Source of the DNA: Cephalopachus bancanus
Taxonomy: Eukaryota; Chordata; Mammalia; Primates; Tarsiidae
DNA length: 64,000 nt
Reading direction: 5' to 3'
Assembly: GCA_027257055.1 (NCBI GenBank)
Contig: JAPVLO010000056.1
Coordinates: 5,642,001 to 5,706,000, forward strand
Positions 36,671-48,010 of this stretch are shown here, one piece after another. The position numbers and the translations under genes are program-made. Under the pieces are notes generated by a model. It ran no database searches. It was not told the DNA's origin and worked only from the letters and a program-made list of their open reading frames with translations. Positions within the stretch are counted from its first letter, which is position 1. The number at the start of each line of letters is the position of its first letter.

Positions 36671-37200
36671 TATATGGACACAATCATGAGATTTAGGTGA
36701 ACATATATATCAGTCTCTCTCCCACTCCTTGCCTACCTATCTATGATTATGTTCATGAGAGATGGCTTGTTTTCTATCATCTGAAACAAGGTTCTGAGCC
36801 ACGTATGCATGGCTTGCCCAGCCTATAGCTGCAGTTATCATAATTGCTTTCATATGTACCATGGGTACCATCTAGGCAGGAGCAGGGGAAGAGCTGAGGT
36901 AAGTATGGGGGAGAAGGGGAAGTAAAGCCTGATAGTCTCTTTTTCACAGGGTTCCACTGCTATTGCATTTGATCAGAATTTTGGGGAGGTGTTCTCGGAG
37001 GACTTATGTGGAAGAATCCAATAAACCTTAAGACCCAAGAAATAAAGAGGACATTTTCGACCTAATATCTATCTAATTTAGGCAACTTGGGCCCGCACAA
37101 AATGATCAGTATAATTTTTAAAGGGCAATAAATCTAAAATAAGAGTATCTTCTGTCTCTACTAGAAGCCAGAGACCTAAAAATTAACTCTCTTTCTGTTT

Positions 37201-37493
37201 CTTTTTTTTTTTTTTTTGAGTTGGAGTCTCACTCTGTTGCCCAGACTGGAGTGCAGTGGCCGCTCCTGGCCACCGCAGCCTCGACCTGCTGGGCTCTGGC
37301 GATCCTTCTGCCTCAGCCTTCCGAGTAGCTGGAATTACAGGTGCGCGCTACCACGCCCAGCTAATTTTTTGATTTTATTGTAGAGATGAGGTCTCGCCTG
37401 CCCAGGCAGGTCTCGAACCCGCAGGCTCAGGTAATCCACTCACCTCAGCCTCCCAAAAGCACGGGATTACAGGCTGAACCACCGAGCCTGGCT
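37201..37493 (-). mobile_element. Alu SINE, young
   Basis: Antisense dimeric Alu with many CpGs still intact ('gtgcgcgctaccacgcccag'). Flanked by the 11-bp target-site duplication TCTTTCTGTTT at 37190-37200 and 37494-37504. Confidence 0.95.
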
Positions 37494-37739
37494 TCTTTCT
37501 GTTTATTAAACGGGGTCAATGTGATTACTTCAAGGAGAATCTCTTGCTTGAAATTTTGACCATCAGCAACGAAGAGCCAAGAACTGAAAGCGTTCTCAGG
37601 TCCCCCAGGGCAGTATGGTGGAATTCAGATATTAAATACCGGTGTTCTTCTTGGCTTGCTTCTCTTATCACTTTATTTGCTTCTCCTGGGGGCGTCCTCC
37701 ACTCTCATAGTTTTGGCCGCCATATGGTCTGATGGCTCG

Positions 37740-38935
37740 CAAATCTGTATCTCTAGTTCTGGTTGTTCTCACTTGGAGTCAGAGTCTTATATCCAAATAC
37801 CTGTGACAAATTGCCATGTGAACATTCCCTGGACCTCTAAAACTCTTTGGGCTCAAAATGGAATTTCTCAATTCTTTCACAAACTCACTTTTATTCCTTT
37901 CACTGTGTTTGTTGTTCATATTACTTGGTGCTTTATCATCCAAACTAGAAATCTGGTTATAATCCTTAAAGCACCTCTCTTATCCACCAGCCATATCCAG
38001 TCACCAAGTTCCACCAATTCTGACATCTAAATGTTCCCATGGATCTGTCCTTTCTACTCTATTTCAAATAGCATATCTCTGGTTTAGACTTCCCTTGTTT
38101 CTTATGTGGATATCAGTTTAGATCTTCCTTTTCAGAGTTTCATGTCTCCTCTGACCCATTTTCTTCATAGCTTCTAGGGTGGCCCATCTAAAATTCACAT
38201 CAGACCACAGTACTTTGCTGCTGGCTGTGCTGGTTTCTACTTCTGCCCCAGCAGACCTGCTCTCCACCTTTCTCCGGGAGGCTGAGAGAGAGGTCAACTA
38301 TTTGCCAGGCTAAAGATGGGCAATGACTACAATTTTCTCCTAAAGATCACAGTTTCCATTGTGTTGCCTTCTTCTTCATCTAAAGCTTCAGCTGAAGCTC
38401 TCTCCAGGTTTTGTTAAGTCCTTCCTCTCTTTGCCCTTAAAAGCCCAGGGAGGTAATGTATCCCTCCTGTTGCTAGCCCCAGGATGCTTTACCATGCCTT
38501 GTTAGTTTCCCTTTAGTCCTGCCCATTCCTTTGTAAACAGTCCCTTCATTATACTTTCCTCAATTACATTTTTGTAGGTGCCATCTGTTTCCTCCCGAGG
38601 TCCCAACTGATACATTCCCCCATTGTTAACAGGGTGAAAACTTCAAATTCATTACATGGCAAACAAGGCTCTTGAAAATTTAGACCTTGCCAACTTCTCC
38701 ACTGCCTTGGCCTTGCCCTTACCAACTCATGTGTTTCGGCTCACTACATATGCTCTACTGTTTCATACCTCTCTGTGTCTTTCCCTGTCTTTTGAAGGGA
38801 GTCCTCTCAGCCCCCAGTCCCGCCCCCACTCTCACCTTTATACTCTCTCTGGTTTTTACCCCATTTCCCCTAATTAAAGATATAACTCATGCGTTATTTT
38901 TTCCCAAAAGTCTTCTCTGAGCTTTCAGTGTCACT
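37740..38935 (+). repeat. L2 relic, long, split by another repeat
   Basis: The plus strand follows the L2 ORF2/3' order: 'caaattgccatgtgaacatt', 'tccagtcaccaagttccacc', 'gacatctaaatgttcccatg' and 'ttcacatcagaccacagtac' (about 38200). It resumes with 'catggcaaacaaggctcttg' (38656), 'ccttgccaacttctccactg' and onward. The interruption at about 38213-38615 is a later insert. The ORF2 frame is long dead. Confidence 0.7.
38213..38615. repeat. Medium-age repeat inserted in the L2, family not assigned
   Basis: It sits exactly where the L2 text breaks, which marks it as an insertion. It ends near 'tcccgaggtcccaactgata' and resembles a mammalian medium-reiterated repeat, but I cannot name the family safely. 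Confidence 0.4.
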
Positions 38936-39048
38936 GCTTCCAGTCATGGTCAAAAGCTTTAATAGACTCACAATGAGTAATACATATTAAAGGCTCTGGG
39001 AGGTTGCTTGTGTAAGGTATTTGACTCCCTAAATTAATTTTCAGATTC

Positions 39049-39134
39049 TTCTCTCTTCCTTTCTTCTTCACCCTTCCTCCCTCCCTCTCTCATTCCTTTC
39101 TTTCCTTCAGTCCTCTCTCTCTCTTTTTTCTTTG
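39049..39134 (+). repeat. Pyrimidine-rich tract
   Basis: About 85 bp almost wholly C/T on the plus strand, including CCTCCCTCCCTCTCTC and a (CT)n run near 39113-39124. Tracts like this can form triplex DNA. Confidence 0.85.
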
Positions 39135-39144
39135 CTAAAGAGTT

Positions 39145-39315
39145 TACTAATTATTCCATTTAATCCTGATAACAGTTTTATGAGTTAAGTCCTATTATTG
39201 TGCTCATTTTAAAACTAAATAGAGACTTAATTAACTTGAATGTCCTATTTCATGGCAAACCACTAGCAAGTGAAAGAGCCAAGATTTCACTCTAGAGTCT
39301 GTACCCTAAATGATA
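39145..39315 (-). repeat. MIR SINE relic
   Basis: Antisense MIR: 'tttaatcctgataacagttt', 'ctcattttaaaactaaatag', 'agccaagatttcactctaga'. Confidence 0.7.
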
Positions 39316-40289
39316 ATATTAAAGGCAGGATTTGGTTATGTCTGGGTGTTACTTATACTTACAGCATATGTGTGAATAAGTATATATAATCCTTGCCTAT
39401 AAATAGTAAGAACTATATAAGGTTTTGTCAAAGGTAGGAGAGCCAGCCAATATGTTTTAGTTAGTAGATTAAATTAAATGTAGCATTCTGCTTGCAAGCC
39501 AGGGTTAAATTTAGGAGTCCTTGGTGTGGTATTTAAGATACCACAAGTTAATAATATTTGCTCAATTGTTCAGTTTTCAAGATGGCAATTTTTCACACAC
39601 AACTTACAAGTAAAAAAAAAATTAAGGTCCCAAAAATAAGTATTAGAGAAAGATAGAAATAGTAACTACATATTTTTCAACAAAACTCAAAATATTTTGA
39701 ACAGTATAGTCCTAGCCAGGAAGTATCAGTTGTCCATGGATAGAAAGGCAAATTCACAGGCAGAAAAATGTAACTATTCTGAGACTCTTGCAGGACAAAG
39801 ATCTTCCATTACTGTGAAGATTATCACCATCAACTAAGCAGACAATTTCTGAGAGAGTGTGCAATGGATAATGAGAATTGAAGGGAAGCTTCCTAAGCAA
39901 GTCAAATTAATCGTTCAATTCCTCACTACATTGATAGATATTATGGCCACACATCATAATTTACTAATATTTTAACTACCGAATAACAGGACAGTATAAA
40001 ATTGCTTGTATAAGCTGGAATACAAAATGCAGTTGGAAAGTTTGATTAGCCTTGCCCATTAGGATAATATGCAGTTAAAAGTCTATATCAAAGCTATTTT
40101 ATCACTCATGTACCCACTCGCACATGAAGTCTCCAGTGGTTCCTGAGCAAGGAACACATCAGAATCACCAGAGACGCTTTTTAAAATACAGAAATCTATA
40201 GTTCAAACCAGAAGATTCTAATTTAATAGTTCTAAATGAGCATTGGCTTCTATCTACTGGAAAATCTCTCTAATGACTATTTACCATTC
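39316..40289. other. Unassigned non-coding sequence
   Basis: AT-rich, no gene or repeat that I can name. Confidence 0.35.
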
Positions 40290-40680
40290 TATTATGTAGG
40301 ATAGGCTAGATTATGCTGCAGTAACAAAAATAAAGTCACAAAAATTTCAGTGACTTAACACACGTTTATTTTTTTGCTCATGCCACATAAAAAGTACTGA
40401 TTAGAAAGTTAACTAATCATGCTGGTCACACAGGAATTTTTCATGTAGTTATATCCTACCTTGATGATACCAGCAGTGGGTAGGAAGGGGAAGGGACAAA
40501 ATCATGTGCTAGATTTTAAAGATTCTGCCTGGAAGTACCACTTCTCATATGCCATTGGCTTAAACAAGCCACATGACCACATTTAACTTAAAGTGATAGG
40601 AAATTAATTCTACCATCTGCCTGGAATGAGGGAAACCTGAAAATTGTGAACAGCACTAATAGATGCCAGCATCACTGATT
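40290..40680 (+). repeat. Ancient interspersed repeat, class uncertain
   Basis: The text 'ggctagattatgctgcagta', 'agtgacttaacacacgttta', 'ctggaagtaccacttctcat', 'aacaagccacatgaccacat' is familiar as a mammal-wide interspersed repeat. I do not recall with certainty whether it is a DNA transposon or an LTR. Confidence 0.45.
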
Positions 40681-41764
40681 AAGAACCATGAATTCAGTCT
40701 TATTAGTTTACAAAGAAAGACAGAAATCACAGAGAATTTAAGTGAATTTCTAAATTCAACTAGCTCGTTAGTAGACCTTAAATTAGCATAATGGTTTCCT
40801 GAACTGTACAACTGGTTTTTCAAAGTATTTCAGTTAATTTAACCTATTTCTTCTACCACACATTCTTGTCTTCTTTTTACTCTTTTGTCAGAAATTTTCA
40901 AATTCAGAATAATTTCTTCCCTTAACAATAATTTAGGATTTGTGATTTATTTGATAGCAGTTTTAAATAAGATGTTTTTAACCCCACTTAGAAACAGTCC
41001 ACTTTCATGATTTATTACAACTTTCTTTCCCTGGTTAATTAAACTCATTTCTTAGGAAATGACTCATGGCTAATCATACTAAGAATAAAATTAGTCATAC
41101 TGCCCTCTTTGTTATAAAATGAGTGTAAATAATCTTTAAGGTAATTTTTCTAAAATCAGAAAAGCATGTAATAGTCCCCAATTCAGCAACATTATGTAAA
41201 ATAGCAGACTCAAGGCGTAGTGAATCCAGATGCTGTCCTATGATTGCATGAAACAGGGCAGAAATTTATGTTCCTTTATTATTAATCCAAGTTCTATCAA
41301 TTGAATTTCTTTTTATAAATACTCTATTTTGGAGGGTTAGAATACCATTAAAAAATTCCTAGACTAAAACCTGTTGTATAGTTTCTTTGCCCACTAGAGA
41401 GATATAAAACCATTATATTTAAGTATCATAATAGCTAACATATGCTATTTCTTAGAAATGACACTACCATCTGGATTAAGTTCTATTTATGATTTCATAC
41501 AGTACTCCAGCTTTCTTCAGGTAAAGAGAGGCCAAACTATTCCGACTTTAACTGTCCTGTTGCACTAATGAAAAATAATAAAAGGTTATACTTATGTCTG
41601 ACCTACTTGCTGGAGATCACATACTGCTTTATTGATAAATTATATAATTATTATAGTAGTTGAAAACACAGAAGACAAGCCAAATTCTTGTGTGAAGAAT
41701 GTGAGTGGAGGTCTAAATCCATTGTCCAATATTATCCATTCTAACCAAGCAGAGCAGAAGATTT
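40681..41764. other. Unassigned non-coding sequence
   Basis: Nothing recognised. Confidence 0.35.
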
Positions 41765-41985
41765 TCCTGGTTGTTAGAAGCACTATTCCATAATGGAGAG
41801 CCCACCCGCCTTGTGTTCGAATTTTGGCTCTCATGTTTGCTAGTTGTGGGACCTTTGGCATATTACTGAATCCTTCTGAACTTCAATTTTCTCAACTATA
41901 AAACAAGAATAATTCTATCTATGGTAAGTTTGTTAAGAAACTTACGGAGTATGATGATAAAATCTCTAGTAAATGATCTCTTTCC
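41765..41985 (+). repeat. MIR SINE relic
   Basis: Sense MIR: 'ttgtgttcgaattttggctc', 'gctagttgtgggacctttgg' and 'cttcaattttctcaactata'. The minus-strand 73-codon frame over it is not a gene. Confidence 0.8.
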
Positions 41986-42440
41986 TATATGAACAGGTTA
42001 GAAAATAATAGTCATTATAATTATTAATAGTTCCTCTGCCTAGTCATCTTTATTCCCTCCACCCTGGGCAAAGAGAAACAAAATAAGAGCTTAAAAGTAA
42101 GGATAAGCTTAGAATGTGGAAGAAATCAAGTTGCAAATATGACAAGCAAAGACCATATTATACATTATGTATCTATTTCTAGAAGAGCTTTCTGATGTGG
42201 CAGAATCAGAATCACTAGACAATAAAAATATATTCCTATGTATAACATGATGATAGCATTGGCTCATTTTCATGTAAGCCACCCTCATGGCTGGCTATCT
42301 TTAAAGGTCATCTGGGAAACTCTCACTGACAAAACCAGTTTAATCTCTCTGACTCACTGAAGTCATTAAATATATGAGTGAGTGAGGGTGGGGAGTTGTG
42401 GTGGAAAACGAAGAGGAGTGGAGGAAGGGGACCCTCTCAC

Positions 42441-42703
42441 CTGACTGCTCCTCACTGGCCCCTTGGCTATTGTCATGCACACAGCAAACCCTCTGGGCCA
42501 ATCCATCTGACTGACTGTGCAGGGAATGGGGCAGCCTGGATAATTGATGGGCTCAATCTGACCAGGCACAGGTGGCACAGAGACGGCATACAGCAGCTTC
42601 TCGGGTTTGCCAGTGCCATCTGTTGCCATAAAAACATCTGTCGTCAAGGTCACCCTGTCACCCTCTGTTAAAGTTACAGGTTTGGTGAGTAGGATAATGT
42701 CAC
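42441..42703 (-). pseudogene. FRAS1/FREM-type CSPG-repeat exon (isolated, possibly decayed)
   Basis: FRAS1/FREM proteins are large extracellular basement-membrane proteins built from CSPG repeats. The minus strand has a pyrimidine-rich acceptor (CTCCTTCCTTTTAG, ending at 42704), a 263-bp open exon and a consensus donor (CAG|GTGAGA at 42441/42440). The reading from 42701 contains PVTLTEGDRVTLTTDVFMA, TDGTGKPEKLLYAVSVPP and QIEPINYPG...SQMD, the ordered hallmarks of a CSPG repeat as I remember them from this family. After SQMD the family usually has a G-Q-T-V-C-Y-V-H stretch. Here about 12 residues differ, while a neighbouring frame reads VCCVHDNS, which suggests compensating frameshifts before the return to KGPV. 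The family assignment is from memory. I saw no second exon in the window. It may be a live exon with a sequence error, or a relic; paralogue not decided. Confidence 0.5.
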
Positions 42704-42727
42704 CTAAAAGGAAGGAGTATGTATGTT

Positions 42728-42753
42728 GGGGGTTGGGGGCGGGGGAGAAAGGG
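42728..42753 (+). other. G-quadruplex motif
   Basis: Four G-runs with loops of 2, 1 and 5 nt: G5-TT-G5-C-G5-AGAAA-G3. It fits the canonical G3+N1-7 pattern with margin. It lies about 25 bp upstream of the exon-like feature in that exon's (minus) orientation, on the non-template side. Confidence 0.85.
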
Positions 42754-43101
42754 AGACCAAGCTATACAAAGACAATAAGAAATCTTTCTGTTTTAAAATT
42801 GTGAATGATGAAGAATTACTGGGTAGGAAAAATGAAAAGAAGTGCACATGATTTTAAAGGAGAACTTCCTTGTAAAAGGTTTGCCAAAAGATTATTGTCA
42901 TTGTTCTCTCTAGCTAAAACATTAGCTCATTTTATAGAGTAAGAACATTTTTACCAGAGGCATGACACACATTTATAAAAGAAATATGATATGCAATTAT
43001 AGTTGGATTTACTTGTAAAGACAAGTACTTTCTTTCTGCTAACTAACTTTAAAATCCAATTTTTGGTATGATCTTTTTGTATAAGTACATTTGATTAAGC
43101 A

Positions 43102-43102
<1 letters not shown>
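42754..43102. other. Unassigned non-coding sequence
   Basis: Flank of the exon-like feature; no second exon seen. Confidence 0.35.

Positions 43103-43142
<40 letters not shown>
43103..43142. repeat. (TG)n microsatellite
   Basis: About 19 uninterrupted TG units followed by GCATGCTCGTGCGCAC, so the alternating purine-pyrimidine stretch runs a little further. Likely polymorphic. Confidence 0.97.
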
Positions 43143-43199
43143 ATGCTCGTGCGCACATTCACAGCATGTTCAGGGAAGGAGCAGAATGGAAGGGGGTGT

Positions 43200-43560
43200 T
43201 GCATTTATCAAAGTATTTAACTGGCATTTGAGCTTTGCTCTGCTGCCAGAAAGAATGACCCATTTGTTAATAAAGAACAATTAAGTTAATAGACTCAAAT
43301 GATCGGATGGACAAAGTACTGTAATGAAGCAAATGCAATATTGGATTTTTAAGCAGCGAGTATTACACATGGCCGGACTTCCAACAGCAGCAGTTCATCT
43401 TTTCCTGTCTATATTTGTTGCTGATGCTTTTTAAAACAATTTCACCCAGTGGCAAAGAAACATCATTCCCATCTGTTTAGGAAGTGCGGCTTTACTTATT
43501 GGACCAATATTGCTGGCATCGTGGGCTTTCAGGGACTTACTGATTATCATTGAATGGTGA
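43200..43560. promoter_or_regulatory. Candidate conserved non-coding element
   Basis: Non-repetitive block of moderate GC with motifs such as GACCAATA (CCAAT-type, near 43501), ATTTGTTAATAAAG and CAATTAAGTTAAT, and no coding frame. It resembles unique, slowly evolving DNA. Regulatory function is a guess until alignments are made. Confidence 0.22.
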
Positions 43561-43654
43561 GATGAGATGGGGGAGATAATCTGCTGGATTTTATAGAACA
43601 CACTCACATCTGTCCCATCAAACCTAAAGGGTTGTACATAAGGGCAGTATGGTT

Positions 43655-43710
43655 TCTCAGCAGAAGGAGGGTCAGGGAAGGGCGGTAAGCTCTCTCAGCA
43701 GAAGGAGGGT
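43655..43710. repeat. Short tandem duplication (period 38)
   Basis: The 18-mer TCTCAGCAGAAGGAGGGT occurs at 43655-43672 and 43693-43710. Confidence 0.9.
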
Positions 43711-44636
43711 TGGGAGAGGAGTAGGCAAAAGAGCAGATGAACACTCTTGTTTTATCTGTACCTGTAGCCTGGTCACCAAACACCATGCAGAACATTAAAT
43801 TCTTGGAAGAAAGCAAAATGTCGACGGCCAACTGCAATTTTAGTATTGTTAAATGTGTGGAGGGTTCATATAATTCAGTTTGTTCACTGATTCAGTTGTT
43901 TAATATTTTGACAACAGAAACAGAATGATTGTTTAGCAGTGATTGAGGGTAATTCTACCTCTACATTTTCTTGTAGTTTGGGCCACCATGAGGATCACCT
44001 CTTTCTAATCTACTGTTGCTAGTCCAATAGGACAGGTAATGAAAGTATAGATCAAAAAAACCCAATTCAAGCAAAGGAATCATAAACATTGATTTTTATG
44101 CTCTAGATTTCAAAACATTTAGCAACATACACTCGAATTTATGTTCTAAATGGAAAAAGTATTGTTTCAATTATTTGACTTCACAGGGTTTACAAAAATT
44201 AACTTTCCTTATAAGTCAATTTTCCTTAAGTCTTTTTGGTACAAAGGCACTTTAATATCCTCACATTAATTTCAAGGCGACTCCTTCCTAAATTATAATG
44301 CAGTTGATAGACAACTGAACTTGGAATGCTAAATGGCTTGTTTGTCCCAGAAAACTCATTTAACATCTCTTGGATATTCTGCCACAAACTACCCATCCAA
44401 ATCTGGAATCCTTAAGTGCAGTTGGTTTACAAATGCCTTCCTCATTCTAGTTTATAGAAGCAAGTCAATATCCTAGCTTATTCTTGCCTTGCCCACTTTA
44501 TGCCCTAGTTCTATATCCCAAATTTGGCAGTTGTCTCTGGTCCCTCCAGATCTGTCAGTCTTAGCAGTTCACTTTCTAGGACCTTGCACCTTGTTAATAT
44601 AGCATACCAGGGAAACAATTGAGCAGCTTATTTTGG
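43711..44636. other. Unassigned non-coding sequence
   Basis: Small frames only; none with a recognisable domain. Confidence 0.35.
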
Positions 44637-44850
44637 GGCATGGGCTTTGAAGTCACTCTAAGCAGTTGGCTGCTTATTAGCTAGGTGACCTCAGGAAATT
44701 TTCTTAAGTTTCTCAAGCCTTGGATTGTTCATCAGTAAAATGAGAATTTTAAATGGTAATTATCACATAGAATTTTTGGAGATTAAATGCTTTACATAAT
44801 GACTGACATACATCTAGTGACCAATCATAGGTGTTAATATTATCAATCGT
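44637..44850 (+). repeat. MIR SINE relic
   Basis: Sense MIR: 'gggctttgaagtcactctaa', 'gctaggtgacctcaggaaat', 'tcatcagtaaaatgagaatt'. Confidence 0.8.
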
Positions 44851-46094
44851 TAGCTTAACTATTATCCAAGACTCAGTGGCATCATTTCTTGGATATAAAT
44901 ATTTCCAACTCCTGGCTTAACCCCAGAAAGCTCGTCTTGTGTGGTTTCTTCTCTGGAGTGAGAGTCATCATACCTTGGTTGAATAATACACTGTGGTTGG
45001 TTTAAATAAATATCTCTTCTCTTCTCTAGCCTGGAAAATATGGGGGGATTTTCCTCTGGATGGTTCTCAGCCGCTACTCTAAAGTACCCAAAGACCTTAA
45101 CAGAAGAAACATGCTTTACTGTGAAAGGGCAAGTCTACAAAATCACCACACTTTTCCCATTTGAGCTGCCCTCTCAACTCCTTGGCTTCCATGTAATAAA
45201 TAGGCCATTTGAAATATTGTCCTATAGCAAGCACATTGAAAACCTACTGAATTTGATGGTTCCCAAGATCCCATTCAGCATTAATACTCTGACTTCTAGA
45301 CTATGACCAAATATATTCACATTAACTTATTAGAGGAAGCAATAGAATTAAAACATAATTCATTATTTTACTTGATGATTTAAGGAGTTATGAGCACAGG
45401 AGCTTTGAAGTGCTATGAGGAGATAACTTTAGGTTACACTTAGGCTTTTTTTCCCCCTTTAGCAAACAAACTCAAACTGTGTATGTCTTTGAAGGTTCAT
45501 GTCAGTCAGATGTTTGTCTGCATCTCTTTTGCCAACTTCTTTGCCTATTTTACTTTGCTGTGTTTAGTGTGCTGTCAAATAAGACACTAAACAACAAAAC
45601 TTGTTAGTTGTATGTGCAAATTGAGAATAATAAAGCTATGAATGAGAACATCAAGGTCTATCTTTAGTAAGACACTTGCATGGCTTTTGTCAATTGGCTG
45701 CTCAGTGCCTTTACTTTAAGGGACTCATTTTCTGAAGTTTGGCTTTGCTCTCTACAGAGAGGATGAGTTGATAAATGTTTAAAGCCAGTTGGGAGTAGAA
45801 GAACCCTAAATTTGCAGTATTTGCTAATTTCCATGGGGTAACTAGTCTCCTGGAGCTGATTTCCATCTTCCATTTAAGTGTCACTGAATACAGACTTCGT
45901 TGAACACAGGATTAGAAAGAGATGGGCACAACTGGTCTGTATTGGAGTAGTGTGCTAGTCTGCTAACAATAGCATTCACCTGAATACTTAAAAAAATTAT
46001 AAATATTATCAAACCTCAGATAGGCTGGGCACACTGTAGGATCTTAAGTGCTGGTTACTTCTGCACTAGAGTTTGGTTTAATTTTTAACTTAAT
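44851..46094. other. Unassigned non-coding sequence
   Basis: The frame at 45040-45306 (88 codons) starts shortly after a TCTCTTCTCTTCTCTAG acceptor-like sequence (45013-45029) but has no donor or known domain. I do not call an exon. Confidence 0.3.
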
Positions 46095-46310
46095 ATTTAT
46101 TGATAGCTTATATGTTCTAGACACGGTGTTAAATACTTACCATGATTCAGCCCATTTAGTTTCTGTAGTAGCCCTCTGAAACAGGGACTGGGATTAGCTA
46201 CATTTTTAAAAATGAAGAAACTGAGGCTTGGAATAGTTAAGCAATTTACCCAAAGTTTCACAGATAGTAATGGGTAGAACAGGACTATGCATTTAGGAAG
46301 TCTGCCTCAA
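46095..46310 (-). repeat. MIR SINE relic
   Basis: Antisense MIR: 'gatagcttatatgttctaga', 'aaaaatgaagaaactgaggc', 'gcaatttacccaaagtttca'. Confidence 0.85.
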
Positions 46311-47260
46311 AATCCCATATTTTTGGACACTGTGAACCCACTTCGTAATATAGCACATTTGACTTGTGACTGTTTTCTAGCAAATAAACACGTGTGTATC
46401 TAATTGATGATTATTCAACCATTACTAGACATGGGCTTACCATGAAACTTGTAATGATTTGTTGTACCATTCATTTTTTTTGAAAAGGAAAAAAAGAAAA
46501 AGAAAAGAAAAAGAGATATAAAAATCAAAACTTTAAAAATTGTATTTTGATCATTTCAACTGTCTCCTCTTTCCATATTCTCTCTTCAGTTTTTAAATTA
46601 AATTTGGAATCTCAATTATTATGCAAGCTATATAGTATATCTAGTGTAAGTCAGTGACTGTGAAAAATAAAAACAAAAATATACAAAGAAAGTCTGATTA
46701 TTTCCATCAATGTCTATTAATTCAAGAGCACCATAATCGAATATTCGTTTGCAAATAATATGCCAGTGACCATCACACAGCCACATAATTTAAACAACAT
46801 AAGTGCAATGTCACATTATGGAGGACTTTTAATTTAATTGAGTTTAAAGTAGGCCAAAGTCAGTCATTTATACCTCTCTGAATAAATTATACTCACAATT
46901 ACTTCCCAGAAAATAAAAAATATAAAACATAACATTCAGAAGGATGGCCAGTCGTTTCTAAAGATGAAAATATTTCTTCCAATGACCTATCTCAATGTGA
47001 ATTAGCTGGGATTTTAAAAAAATGAAATGAACACTCTTTTTATAATCAGTGGATAAAAATGAGTCTAAGTTGATATTTGATGAATCGATTTCTTTTAAAA
47101 GTAGCCCAGCAAAACATTTCGCTTTTGCTTGATGCAACTCTTCTTTCTGACAATGATTCTCAATTATTTACTTTTCCTGTGTATCAAGGAGACAGACAAA
47201 ACGAGGTTAGATTGGATCTTATCCTTGTGCACTGTAGTCATTTTCAAATAAAATGAAGTT
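46311..47260. other. Unassigned non-coding sequence
   Basis: A purine tract (46481-46517) and single-copy-looking AT-rich DNA. No gene. Confidence 0.35.
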
Positions 47261-47293
47261 TGTGTGTATGCGTGTGCGTGTACACGCACGCAC
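47261..47293. repeat. 33-bp strictly alternating purine-pyrimidine tract with a 16-bp palindrome
   Basis: All 33 bases alternate purine and pyrimidine. Inside, GTGCGTGTACACGCAC (47274-47289) is a perfect palindrome. This is favourable for Z-DNA or a cruciform. Confidence 0.9.
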
Positions 47294-47689
47294 TGGTATC
47301 ACTTTTGCCAAAATGGCAGAACTCTAACCTCAGAAGCACATGCCAGTTAGCAGCATCTGCAAAAGCTCAGCTGGTGACAGAACACACCTTTTCCAGCTTA
47401 TCCCAGCTCTTCCCAGCCCCATTAAAAAACAGATAACCCTATAATCTTCTTCTGGTAGTCTTGAGCTAATTAGACTTTGACAAGAATGTAGGCAATGCTC
47501 AATTGCAGAAAATTAGCATGCACATTTCTCTACATGTACTTGGGAAAAAAAGAAGAAATAAAGCCACATGCAAATCTTTCCAAAATCTCACCCAGACCTC
47601 ATTTTTATCCACATACTTCATGTCACATTAACTCACCCAGCCTGACGCCCAGAGCTACACCCTCCAGCTGACTGGCAAGGTTAGGCTTT
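47294..47689. other. Unassigned non-coding sequence
   Basis: Unique-looking sequence between the alternating tract and the candidate conserved block. No gene. Confidence 0.35.
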
Positions 47690-48010
47690 AGCATTTTAAT
47701 AATCTTCTTCTACATAGAGACCTATGTATCCAGGATCTATGAAGTACACAGATGATTATTTAGGATTAATGGATCATCCAAAGTGCCAGTTGGCACGTTT
47801 TGAGTAAAAAGTGTAACCAATGCAGCTGTTTACTAATAAATAAAGCCTCAGCTGTAAGAGAAATAAATTAGATGTGTTTAATTGGTAGGCTGCAAACATC
47901 CCCTTTATTACAATGCAGCTTCTTGTTATTTTATGATGTCAGGGTAGATGGCAGACTGACAGAGTGTTTATGAATCACAGTTTGCAGATGGCACTCTTGG
48001 TTTTCAGCAG
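47690..48010. promoter_or_regulatory. Candidate conserved non-coding element with clustered factor-type motifs
   Basis: It contains an Otx/Pitx-like GGATTAAT (47763-47770), two CAGCTG E-boxes (47823-47828, 47849-47854), a forkhead-like TGTTTAC (47827-47833) and a TAATTG homeodomain core (47879-47884) within 130 bp. There is no repeat and no frame. Single motifs occur often by chance; the cluster in a repeat-free block is what makes it a candidate. Confidence 0.3.

Noticed and set aside
42378..42671. 97-codon plus-strand frame opposite the FRAS1/FREM-like exon
   Set aside because: It is a shadow of the minus-strand exon; no domain, and the recognisable family motifs are on the other strand.
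45040..45306. 88-codon frame after an acceptor-like pyrimidine tract
   Set aside because: The acceptor resemblance is real but there is no donor, domain or second exon. Kept out of the exon calls.
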